Shown one piece after another: positions 1-6,561 of a DNA stretch of 9,975 bases. The DNA is from an uncultured Bacilli bacterium (lineage in GTDB: Bacteria > Bacillota_I > Bacilli_A > RF39 > UBA660): assembly GCA_947585885.1 (NCBI GenBank), contig CANPXI010000028.1, positions 1 through 9,975 of the forward strand, in the 5' to 3' direction. The notes under the pieces are model-generated. The model was not told the origin of the DNA, ran no database searches, and saw only the letters and a list, made by a program, of their open reading frames with translations. Numbering within the stretch: position 1 is the stretch's first letter; each line of letters starts with the position of its first letter. Made by a program: the position numbers and the translations under genes.

Positions 1-146
1 TGATTGTTTCAATATTACCTTTATCAATTGAATCTAATAATATACTTGCAGTTTTGCTATTTGAAAATAAATAAAAGGTTATATTCTTTTTTAATTAGTG
101 CATAGTATATAATGTAGTAGTTTTGTTATAAAATATAGTAATTATG

Positions 147-175
147 TTGATATCATAACAAAATTATGATATTCT
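147..175 (+). promoter_or_regulatory. Promoter with overlapping dyad operator for the toxin-antitoxin operon
   Basis: A -35 TTGATA (147-152) is followed after 17 bp by a -10-like TATTCT (170-175), which puts the start of transcription near 182, about 20 nt before the antitoxin ATG. A perfect 9-bp inverted repeat, ATATCATAA (150-158) and TTATGATAT (164-172) with CAAAA between, covers the core promoter. A related half-site, TTATG, lies at 142-146. RelB/DinJ antitoxins are known to repress their own promoters through such dyads, so this is the likely autoregulatory operator. The -10 matches only 4 of 6 consensus bases. A separate TATAAT at 108-113 lacks a good -35 and is the alternative. Confidence 0.55.
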
Positions 176-202
176 TAAAAAGAGAAAAGAGGTGTTATAT
201 AT

Positions 203-493
203 ATGAAAGTAATGACAAGTGCTATAAATGTGCAAGTTGACGCCAAAGATAAAGAACAAGCTACTAATATTTTAAAGGATCTAGGGTTAAATATGAGTAC
301 GTTTATAAATATGGCGATAAAACAAGTTATAAAAAAAGATGGTTTACCTTTTGAAGTATCTAACCCTAAACCTAGTAAAGAATTATTAGAGGCTTTGGAA
401 GAAGGGGAAAAGATTATACAAGAAGTAAGAGAAGGAAAAAGACAAGGCTATAATAATGTTAATGAAATGATGAGGGCTATATTAAATGATTAA
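203..493 (+). CDS. dinJ: RelB/DinJ family antitoxin
   Basis: A 96-residue antitoxin of a type II toxin-antitoxin pair, expected to bind and neutralise the toxin encoded next to it and to repress the operon. The N-terminal part (about residues 6-46) has the ribbon-helix-helix pattern of the family: a short strand with INVQVD, then helices with LGLNMSTFINMAIKQV, then GLPFEV, a hallmark of RelB/DinJ. The charged C-terminal half (about 55-96) would wrap the toxin. The ATG at 203 has a GAGGTG ribosome-binding site 8 nt upstream; the next ATG at 212 would be too far from it. The last 8 nt overlap the toxin start, the usual coupling in these operons. The symbol follows the E. coli family name; exact orthology is not claimed. 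Confidence 0.9.
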   Translation: MKVMTSAINVQVDAKDKEQATNILKDLGLNMSTFINMAIKQVIKKDGLPFEVSNPKPSKELLEALEEGEKIIQEVREGKRQGYNNVNEMMRAILND

Positions 494-794
494 CTTTGAC
501 TTAAATACTAAATATAAAATTGAATTTACTAGTAATTTTAAAAGACAATTAAAAAAAATCGTTAAACAAGATAAAAATATACAAGAATTATTAGAAGTAA
601 TTACAAAATTAGCTAATTTAGAAGAATTAGATCCTAAATATAGAAACCATAGTTTAATTAATGATAAGACTTATAAAGATTGTAATGAGTGTCATATAAA
701 GCCCGATTGGCTTTTAATTTATAAATATGTTGACGATAGATTAGTTATAGTTTTATTTGCTACTGGTAGTCATAGCGAATTATTTAATAAATGA
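486..794 (+). CDS. yafQ: YafQ/RelE-superfamily mRNA interferase toxin
   Basis: A 102-residue toxin predicted to cut mRNA on the ribosome, as E. coli YafQ does. The catalytic pattern of YafQ is complete: His55 in NHSL, then CHIKPDWLLIYK with His70, Asp74 and Trp75, and finally His96 and Phe100 in SHSELF. These match the positions of YafQ His50, His63, Asp67, Trp68, His87 and Phe91. Length is close to the roughly 92 residues of E. coli YafQ. The start codon overlaps the last 8 nt of the antitoxin (ATGATTAA), with GAGGG (472-476) 9 nt upstream. An intact toxin with all active-site residues, an antitoxin and an operator argue for a functional module. It ends with TGA, showing that TGA is a stop in this genome. 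Confidence 0.93.
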   Translation: MINFDLNTKYKIEFTSNFKRQLKKIVKQDKNIQELLEVITKLANLEELDPKYRNHSLINDKTYKDCNECHIKPDWLLIYKYVDDRLVIVLFATGSHSELFNK

Positions 795-803
795 CGTTTT
801 TTT

Positions 804-826
804 GAAGGTTAAAACCTTCTTTTTTT
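804..826 (+). terminator. Rho-independent terminator of the toxin-antitoxin operon
   Basis: Ten bases after the toxin stop, GAAGGT (804-809) and ACCTTC (814-819) form a 6-bp stem around TAAA, followed by seven T residues (820-826). Seven T residues also precede the stem, so on the minus strand the hairpin is followed by A residues. It therefore should not stop the convergent minus-strand unit that ends at 865. Confidence 0.85.
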
Positions 827-864
827 ATTATTTTAGACATTTTATTTTGTATATTTTTAGTTTA

Positions 865-1311
865 TTAAGCTTTTCGTTTTTTATCATCCTTTCTAATTAT
901 TTCTACTTTCTTTTTTCTAAAAATTAATACAGTTATTCTTTTTTTACAAGTTGGACAAGTTGTATGTTTTATTCCTTTTTTAGTAGGTCTAGGTAGTTTT
1001 AGTATTGTTTTACATTTTGAACATTTTTTGTATATATAGTCTTTATCACTTTTTCTTTTAAATATGTTTATTATCTTGTTTTTGTAATTTAAATATATTT
1101 GATTTTCTTTTTGTCTTTTTTGTATGTTTTTGGACATAGATCTATAAATCATTATAATTATTAGTAATATTTCTATTATTAATAGAATGCTAGAAGAGGT
1201 GAATAGATTTATTATTAGTAGTATTATAAGTAGGTAAAAGTTAAATTTATATAATTCATCTACTCCATATCTATTATACATAAATTTGTATAGTTTCGTT
1301 AATAAGTTCAT
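865..1311 (-). CDS. Small membrane protein with C-terminal zinc ribbon
   Basis: A 148-residue protein of unknown function. Two closely spaced hydrophobic segments (about residues 24-38 and 41-56) form a membrane hairpin, followed by a basic linker (YRSMSKNIQKRQKEN, 56-70) and a zinc ribbon with Cys97, Cys100, Cys119 and Cys122 (CSKC and CPTC). The layout of RYGxDxL start, two membrane passes, YRxxSKN/KR linker and four-Cys ribbon matches a family of uncharacterised zinc-ribbon proteins common in Firmicutes, as I recall it. Both hydrophilic ends are probably cytoplasmic. The start has AGGAG at 1316-1320 only 4 nt upstream, overlapping the stop of the preceding flavoprotein gene, so it is the last gene of a three-gene unit. 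A highly basic tail (about 132-148) might contact nucleic acid or phospholipid; this is inference. Confidence 0.8.
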   Translation of the reverse strand: MNLLTKLYKFMYNRYGVDELYKFNFYLLIILLIINLFTSSSILLIIEILLIIIMIYRSMSKNIQKRQKENQIYLNYKNKIINIFKRKSDKDYIYKKCSKCKTILKLPRPTKKGIKHTTCPTCKKRITVLIFRKKKVEIIRKDDKKRKA

Positions 1312-1318
1312 TTTTCTC

Positions 1319-1939
1319 CTATTCTATTTCTTCAAATTCACTACTTGGTTCACCACATACTGGACACCTAAAGTTAGGAGGTAATTCTCCTTCATAAATG
1401 TAGCCACAAGTTTTGCATCTGTATCTTTTTGTGTTAGTATTTTTTGGTGTTTCTACTTTTTCTATTACTTTATTTTTTATTTCTTCTTGATATTTTTTGT
1501 AAGTTAAGGTTTCTTTTTCTTCTAATATATTATATTCATAGCACTCAGCTAATATGCAGTAGTGGGTAGAAGCATCTATTATTTCTTTTACGTTACAAAG
1601 AATGTATGCAGTTACTCCTTCTTTTATTACTGGTAAATTATCTATTTCTTCATAATTAATATTATCAAACTTATTTATTTTTTCTGAAGTGTTATATCCG
1701 AATGTTTTAATTAGTTCAGGGTTTACTTCAGTATTTAAGACTGAAATAGAAAACTTTTTTGTTTCAAGTATTGTTTTAGTTGTAAAGTTACTCTTGTTTA
1801 TACTAATCATTATAAGAGGAGTATCTTCACTAGTAATTTGAGTAGCTGTGTTAATAATACATCCTACATTTTTATCTTTTTTAGCACCTACTACATATAA
1901 GCCATAGTTTAGAGTTTTAAATACATTTTTATTTTTCAT
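1319..1939 (-). CDS. hrb: Flavin reductase-rubredoxin fusion (high molecular weight rubredoxin type)
   Basis: A 206-residue cytoplasmic redox protein. Residues 1 to about 155 match the FMN-binding flavin reductase fold (MKNKNVFKTLNYGLYVVGAK opening; later INTATQITSEDTPLIMISIN). Residues 173-203 are a rubredoxin with Cys175, Cys178, Cys192 and Cys195 (CKTCGYIYEG and CPVCG) that binds one iron. In Moorella thermoacetica, Hrb passes electrons from NADH to a flavodiiron protein that reduces O2 or NO, so a role in oxidative or nitrosative stress is likely. The rubredoxin loop between the Cys pairs is only 13 residues, as in rubrerythrin tails, not the roughly 29 of classical rubredoxins. The ATG shares one base with the upstream nuclease stop (TAATG), indicating translational coupling. 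No flavodiiron gene lies in the window. Confidence 0.88.
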   Translation of the reverse strand: MKNKNVFKTLNYGLYVVGAKKDKNVGCIINTATQITSEDTPLIMISINKSNFTTKTILETKKFSISVLNTEVNPELIKTFGYNTSEKINKFDNINYEEIDNLPVIKEGVTAYILCNVKEIIDASTHYCILAECYEYNILEEKETLTYKKYQEEIKNKVIEKVETPKNTNTKRYRCKTCGYIYEGELPPNFRCPVCGEPSSEFEEIE

Positions 1940-2652
1940 TATTCTTTCTCACTTTCTCCATTTAAATAATTTATTTTTATACCTTCTTGTATATTATATA
2001 TGTATACATTAAATTTTAGAGTTTTACCTTTATCTTCTTGTGAACTTGCTTCTATTTGTACTCCACTTGCTAGTAAGTTATCGTTTAAGAATTTTGGAGT
2101 TACCCTATATAAAACGTGATTACCTGTTTCTTTTATATAGTCAGCCACTTTGTTTTCAAATTCTAGCATTGCGCCTGTGTTCATTTGTCTTGTACAAGTT
2201 ATTAGATTTTTTTTGTTAGCATTTTCTCCAGTTAATTGGTATCCAATAAGATGACATCTATTATATAAGTACTTTCCATCTACATTATCATATTTTACTG
2301 TGTGCCAGCCTGATGGTTTAATCATTCCTATACTTGTTCTTTCTTCTGTTGGCATTAGTTCTTTTCCAATACTTGCGAATGCTACACCACATCTACCTAA
2401 GTAATCTAAGTCACTATAGTTTTCAAATGGTTCTTTTTTGTAATCTTCATCAGTAAAATTAGGAATATTATCATCAATTATTACATATTCTTTTCCATTA
2501 TATTCTGGTACTTCATCTATACTATATGTAACATATGCACCTGTTATTTTAGATAACATTAATTCTATATCGCTTCTATAAGTATATACTAAAGCAAGTG
2601 CGAATAAGGTTAATATTGAAATTATTAATTTTTTAAATTCTCTTTTACTCAT
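1939..2652 (-). CDS. Membrane-anchored DNA/RNA non-specific endonuclease (EndA/NUC1 family)
   Basis: A 237-residue nuclease. A single hydrophobic segment (about residues 8-24) after a basic start looks like an uncleaved signal anchor, placing the catalytic domain outside the cell, as in pneumococcal EndA. The beta-beta-alpha metal active site is visible: NRCH at 131-134 with His134 as general base, then Asn158 as metal ligand and Glu166 eight residues later, the same spacing as Asn119 and Glu127 of Serratia nuclease. The usual DRGH is NRCH here. Related activities include use of external DNA for nutrition, DNA entry and biofilm breakdown; which applies cannot be seen. The start has AGGAGT at 2658-2663, 5 nt upstream. 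It is the first gene of the unit running into the flavorubredoxin and zinc-ribbon genes. Confidence 0.88.
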   Translation of the reverse strand: MSKREFKKLIISILTLFALALVYTYRSDIELMLSKITGAYVTYSIDEVPEYNGKEYVIIDDNIPNFTDEDYKKEPFENYSDLDYLGRCGVAFASIGKELMPTEERTSIGMIKPSGWHTVKYDNVDGKYLYNRCHLIGYQLTGENANKKNLITCTRQMNTGAMLEFENKVADYIKETGNHVLYRVTPKFLNDNLLASGVQIEASSQEDKGKTLKFNVYIYNIQEGIKINYLNGESEKE

Positions 2653-2669
2653 TTTTTACTCCTAATTAA

Positions 2670-2678
2670 ATTATAACA
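2670..2678 (-). promoter_or_regulatory. Extended -10 promoter for the nuclease operon
   Basis: Reading the minus strand, TGTTATAAT gives a perfect TATAAT (2670-2675) with the TGn extension (2676-2678). No convincing -35 is seen, which is acceptable for extended -10 promoters. It lies within the T-tract of the upstream terminator. Transcription would begin near 2663, at the edge of the AGGAGT ribosome-binding site, leaving a leader of only about 11 nt. A chance match in AT-rich DNA is possible. Confidence 0.55.
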
Positions 2679-2707
2679 AAAAAGAAGTAATAAATGTACT
2701 ACTTCTT
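2678..2707 (-). terminator. Terminator of the LTA-synthase-family gene
   Basis: AAGAAGTA (2682-2689) and TACTTCTT (2700-2707) form an 8-bp stem around a 10-nt loop. Read on the minus strand the hairpin runs directly into a short T-tract (2683-2678). It begins at the stop codon of the upstream gene (2706-2708). The stem is AT-rich, so its efficiency is uncertain. Confidence 0.65.
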
Positions 2708-4856
2708 AATTAAACTTTTGATAGTAATTATTGCTTATTATCATTTTGCTTAAGTCTACCTTTGTTTTTACATAGTTAGATGTTTCATTTATATAATCTA
2801 TATTTGCATTGTCTTTATTTTCTAAGCTATAAATGTTACCATCATACCAACTATAATCACTAAACATTATTAAATTTTTGTGTGCACTTGAAAATACGTC
2901 AGTTCCTACATAATATTTAGGTTCATAGTCTATACCAAATAGATTTAATACTGTAGGCGCGATATCTATATCTCCCACTAGTTTATCTATTTCTTTATGT
3001 TCAATAGAAGGATTGTATATTATAAATGGAATGTTTTTTAATTCATATTTTGAATCTGCTTTTATATAATTAGTTTTTAATTCCTCACTAGTAAAGTCAT
3101 ATGCATATGGATAGTGGTCACTATATAATACTAGTACTGTGTTATCTAATATTTTATCTTCTTTTAAACGATTTAATAAAGATTCTAACATTTTGTCTGT
3201 TAGTCCTGATTTATAATCTAAGCATTCTTTTTTATTGTTAATTTTTTGAGATTCACAAAATCCATCGTTATAAGGACCATGTCCAGTTATTGTAACTATT
3301 AAACTCATAAATGGATTTTCTTTATTAGTTATCTTAGTATATATTTTATCGTTTGTAGCTATTTGTTCATCATTAAATTGTATTCCATCATTTACATAAT
3401 CTAGTACAAAGTAACTATTTTGAAAACCAAGTGATTTATGTAAAACTTCTCTATTATAGAATTGTCCATGATTATCATGTACTGATGAAGTTATGTAACC
3501 TGCTTTTTCAAATAATTTTGGTACTGATAAGTTATAATTAGCATTGTTAATTTTATATACTATGTCATTATAATAAAGTCCAGTTTGTGAAGAAAATTCT
3601 GTTATTATTGTTGCAGTATTTTTTGAATATCTTTTATTAAAGACCCATCCATTATTTTTTATTTCATAGAGTGTTGGCATTATGTCTTCTGTTATTTCTA
3701 AATTATCTATACTTTCTAGCATTATCATTATTAAATTTTTTCCTTTAAATATTCCTGTATATTCATTGGTATTTTCTGTGTCAAACTTTTTTATGGTTTC
3801 TTCTATTTCTTCTATACTTCCATATGTTGTTAACATGTTTTTATAATGCATATAAACTTCTCTAATTGTATAGTCATATATACCTATTGAAATTACACTT
3901 CTATTTCTATTTATGAATTCGTCATAATAATATCTTGGATAGTTTACTTTATCCCAGTCATCATCACTATAGTGTTCTAAAGTAGCTATAGTAAATAACC
4001 TTAATATAATAAATAATATTACTGAACCTAGCACTAGTAAAAAGCTTTTTGGTTTAGTGAATTTTCTTTTTATTTTATTTATAAATTTAAAACTAAATAT
4101 TAATAATATTAAAGAAAATATTATAATTAGTATTAATGGAATATTTATTTTTTCAGTTATGAAGTTTAAATATTCTAATCCTTCTTGTGTGTTTGTTAAA
4201 TCTTCTATTGTTAAAACTTGTCCTTTTATTATAAATAGCATGTAATTTACTACAAATAATATTAGACTTAGTGAATAAGTTAATATTAATAATATTTTTG
4301 AAAAAATTTTGGGTAGCAAAAATATGATTGATGATATAAGTAAGCCATATAATATGGTTATCATATTTGGGCAAAATGCTAGTACAGTGTAAAATGGTGT
4401 ATGTATAAATATGACTAGTCTTAAGTAAAAGTCTAATATAAAGAATATAAATGTAGTTACTATAAAGAATGTTATATTAGGGTGTTTTAAAGTTAAGTCT
4501 TTAATATATTTTACTATTCTTTTTAAATATGTTAATAAGTCTTTTGGTTTATATAGTTTTAAGTCATCATGTTTTATTAAGTTAAAGAAATATTTTAAAA
4601 ATTTGTAGATAAGTATTATTAGTATATTTAGAAATATTGATAAGCAAATATATTTTATGTAGTAGTCTAGAGAGTAAACGACATTTTTTATATTAAAACT
4701 ATATCTTACAATTAGGTATACTAAAAAGTTAGATAAAACAAGCATGATAAGATATGTTAATATGTAATTAAAGATACTTTTTTTATTTTTTCTTTCAGTT
4801 AATAATTTTGTTATAACACTTAAAATTGGTGGAATTAATATACTAATAATTTTCAT
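2706..4856 (-). CDS. LTA synthase family phosphoglycerol transferase (alkaline phosphatase superfamily)
   Basis: A 716-residue membrane enzyme predicted to transfer glycerol phosphate from phosphatidylglycerol to a lipid- or sugar-linked acceptor on the outer face of the membrane, as LtaS does for lipoteichoic acid. The N-terminal half has about seven hydrophobic segments (near 30-50, 65-90, 127-150, 155-182, 187-210, 238-258, 271-291). The external catalytic domain (about 365-660) carries Glu381 in MLESIDN, the probable nucleophile Thr416 four residues before Glu-Phe as in LtaS, His526 in GHGPY, and Asp580-His581 in YSDHYPY. It is longer than S. aureus LtaS (646 residues, five membrane passes), so it may be a paralogue with another acceptor. 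It follows the kinase gene by 41 nt but appears to have its own promoter. A weak ribosome-binding site (AAGAAGTGA) precedes the ATG. Confidence 0.88.
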   Translation of the reverse strand: MKIISILIPPILSVITKLLTERKNKKSIFNYILTYLIMLVLSNFLVYLIVRYSFNIKNVVYSLDYYIKYICLSIFLNILIILIYKFLKYFFNLIKHDDLKLYKPKDLLTYLKRIVKYIKDLTLKHPNITFFIVTTFIFFILDFYLRLVIFIHTPFYTVLAFCPNMITILYGLLISSIIFLLPKIFSKILLILTYSLSLILFVVNYMLFIIKGQVLTIEDLTNTQEGLEYLNFITEKINIPLILIIIFSLILLIFSFKFINKIKRKFTKPKSFLLVLGSVILFIILRLFTIATLEHYSDDDWDKVNYPRYYYDEFINRNRSVISIGIYDYTIREVYMHYKNMLTTYGSIEEIEETIKKFDTENTNEYTGIFKGKNLIMIMLESIDNLEITEDIMPTLYEIKNNGWVFNKRYSKNTATIITEFSSQTGLYYNDIVYKINNANYNLSVPKLFEKAGYITSSVHDNHGQFYNREVLHKSLGFQNSYFVLDYVNDGIQFNDEQIATNDKIYTKITNKENPFMSLIVTITGHGPYNDGFCESQKINNKKECLDYKSGLTDKMLESLLNRLKEDKILDNTVLVLYSDHYPYAYDFTSEELKTNYIKADSKYELKNIPFIIYNPSIEHKEIDKLVGDIDIAPTVLNLFGIDYEPKYYVGTDVFSSAHKNLIMFSDYSWYDGNIYSLENKDNANIDYINETSNYVKTKVDLSKMIISNNYYQKFN

Positions 4857-4879
4857 TTTCTCACTTCTTTTCTAGAAGT

Positions 4880-4908
4880 ATTCTATCATAAAATACTTTA
4901 AAAGTCAT
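4880..4908 (-). promoter_or_regulatory. Promoter for the LTA-synthase-family gene
   Basis: On the minus strand, ATGACT (4903-4908) serves as the -35, separated by exactly 17 bp from a -10 TAGAAT (4880-4885) that also carries a TGA extension (4886-4888). Transcription would start near 4873, giving a leader of about 17 nt. The -35 lies in the last codons of the histidine kinase gene, so the enzyme could be expressed alone or by read-through from the transporter operon. Confidence 0.6.
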
Positions 4909-5788
4909 TTTTAAGTTTTATTTTAATTATTAAATTATCTTCTTTATATGTTGCAATTATTTCTCCACCAAGTAGTTTAGTTAAATCTTTTGCAATAGAT
5001 AAACCTACGCCTATACTCTTTTTTCCATTTTCTAAAGTAAAATATCTATCAAATATTTTATTAACACTGGTTATATCAAATTTATTTGTTTTGTTTATAA
5101 ATATTATTTCTCCACTTTCTAATAAACTAATTGTTATTTTACCTTTTGCATATTTAAGAATATTAGAAATGATGTTTTCAAATATTCTGTTAAGTAATGT
5201 TTTATCAACTGTTTTGTATATTTTTTTATTACATATATTAACAATTGGTTCTATTTTTTTACTTTTAAATAAATCATAATAACTAAGTATTAATTCTTCT
5301 AATAGGTTATTTATACAAATACTTTCTAAAACTAATGAATCTTTTAAATCTAGACTTCTTGAATAATCAAATAATTGCTCGGTTAGTATTGTTAATTCTT
5401 CTGATTTTTTATCTATTATGTTTATATATTCTTTTATTTTCTTTAAATCTTTTTCTTTTTTTAATAAATCAATGTATCCTCTTACTGCAGTAAGGGGTGT
5501 TCTTAAATCATGAGATATGTTTGTTATTATTTTTTGTAATTCTTTGTTACCATTTTTGTATTCAAGTTCTAACTTTCTTAACTCTTTTAAATCTTTATTT
5601 AATTCATTTACTAGGGTATTTAATCTTTTATTATTTGTAGACGTTGTTATTAAATTATTGGTACTTATATTAGATTTTCTTTTTAAATTTTTTGTAATTT
5701 CTTTTATAGAACTATAAACACTAATTAATTTAATTATTAAATATATAATAATTAATAAACTTAAAAATAATAAAATATAAATACCCAT
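4898..5788 (-). CDS. Sensor histidine kinase with minimal sensor region
   Basis: A 296-residue membrane kinase, partner of the response regulator at 7548-8207. One transmembrane helix (about residues 2-23) is followed by a linker/coiled segment (28-90), the phosphoacceptor region with His93 in NISHDLRTPLTAVRGY, and the ATPase domain with N box Asn205 and Asn209 (ENIISNILKYA) and G box Gly260-Gly262 (GVGLSIA). The usual DxGxG box is absent: the equivalent position reads INKT (Asn232). There is no extracellular domain, so the signal is probably sensed in the membrane or through the transporter, as in other antimicrobial-peptide detoxification modules. AAGGA (5798-5802) stands 9 nt before the ATG and the gap to the permease is 17 nt, so it is co-transcribed with it. 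Confidence 0.93.
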   Translation of the reverse strand: MGIYILLFLSLLIIIYLIIKLISVYSSIKEITKNLKRKSNISTNNLITTSTNNKRLNTLVNELNKDLKELRKLELEYKNGNKELQKIITNISHDLRTPLTAVRGYIDLLKKEKDLKKIKEYINIIDKKSEELTILTEQLFDYSRSLDLKDSLVLESICINNLLEELILSYYDLFKSKKIEPIVNICNKKIYKTVDKTLLNRIFENIISNILKYAKGKITISLLESGEIIFINKTNKFDITSVNKIFDRYFTLENGKKSIGVGLSIAKDLTKLLGGEIIATYKEDNLIIKIKLKNDF

Positions 5789-5805
5789 AAAATCAGATCC
5801 TTTCT

Positions 5806-6561
5806 TTAATTTATTTGTTTTTTATTTATAATGAATATACCTAGGTAGTTAATTATAAATATAAATATTAGTGAATAAATAGACAAAAATTTATAATTAT
5901 CAGTTAGATTACTTATTAAAAATCCTTGTCCAATAGGAAGAACTTTTAAAATAAATTCATATATATTACATAAATTATTACTCGTACAAGTCTCATATTT
6001 TCCTATTATATTACTGCAAGTAATTATTCCCCAGATTACTGTTATAAATGACACAGTAATATTAGATATTTTATTAAAAGATAAAGCAATAAAGTTAAAT
6101 AATGAAGCATAACTAATAATTAGGAAAAATAAGTCTATTATTAAAAATATTAGTTTATTTATTGGAATAGTAATATCCGAGATAAAAATTAAAGAGGTTA
6201 AAATTGTTCCTAAAAGAAAGAATAAAGCAAATATTAAATTAACAATAATTATAGTAAATAGATTTGACAAATATATATCAGTTCTTTTGTGGCCTACAAT
6301 TATCATATTTTTTATAATACCATTTCCATATAGAGGAGACATAAAAATTGTTGTAAATATAGGTAAAATTATATAGGAAGCTACTCCAAACTGAAATAGT
6401 ACACTACCTAACTCGTTACTGCAGTTAACACATCTTTCTGGATGAAAGCCATTAAAGTTAAGATAAATATAAATACCTGATAAAAACATAAGAACTAATA
6501 AAAACCAAAAACATTTACTTTTCTTTAAACGGTAAAAATTTGCGTGTATTAGTTTAGTCAT
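5806..6561 (-). CDS. ABC-2 type permease of a bacitracin/lantibiotic resistance-like transporter
   Basis: A 251-residue permease with about six membrane helices (near 17-34, 52-74, 97-122, 136-160, 167-186, 227-245). The cytoplasmic loop YGNGIIKNMIIVGHKRT (78-94) matches the coupling segment of BcrB/LanE-like ABC-2 permeases. I chose ATG at 6561 because AGGTGA (6567-6572) sits 5 nt upstream; an upstream in-frame GTG at 6570 lies inside that binding site. The start overlaps the ATPase stop by 8 nt (ATGACTAA), so the two subunits are translated together. Only one permease gene is present, which implies a homodimer. Predicted outside loops carry cysteines at 44 and 47 (CVNC) and at 192 and 198, which could form disulfides. 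There is no large extracellular domain of the BceB kind. Confidence 0.87.
   Translation of the reverse strand: MTKLIHANFYRLKKSKCFWFLLVLMFLSGIYIYLNFNGFHPERCVNCSNELGSVLFQFGVASYIILPIFTTIFMSPLYGNGIIKNMIIVGHKRTDIYLSNLFTIIIVNLIFALFFLLGTILTSLIFISDITIPINKLIFLIIDLFFLIISYASLFNFIALSFNKISNITVSFITVIWGIITCSNIIGKYETCTSNNLCNIYEFILKVLPIGQGFLISNLTDNYKFLSIYSLIFIFIINYLGIFIINKKQIN

Noticed and set aside
1..76. Open frame on the minus strand (about 25 codons, reading LFSNSKTASILLDSID) and another on the plus strand ending near 74
   Set aside because: The minus frame looks protein-like but has no start codon, is preceded by a stop near 100, and runs off the edge; the plus frame is equally short. Neither can be assigned, so no gene is called.
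804..826. Bidirectional terminator for the convergent units
   Set aside because: On the minus strand the hairpin is followed by A residues, so only the plus-strand operon has a canonical terminator here.
4876..4898. 7-bp inverted repeat AAGTATT/AATACTT at the end of the kinase gene as a terminator
   Set aside because: On the minus strand it is followed by a purine-rich stretch, not T residues, and it overlaps the better supported LTA-synthase promoter.
4057..5717. Small ORFs opposite or in other frames of the LTA-synthase and kinase genes
   Set aside because: They are hydrophobic shadow frames of AT-rich genes, without ribosome-binding sites or recognisable domains.
6457..6463. Single GTTAAGA inside the permease gene as another regulator box
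   Set aside because: It is a lone copy in coding sequence without phased partners; a 7-mer of this composition is expected by chance.
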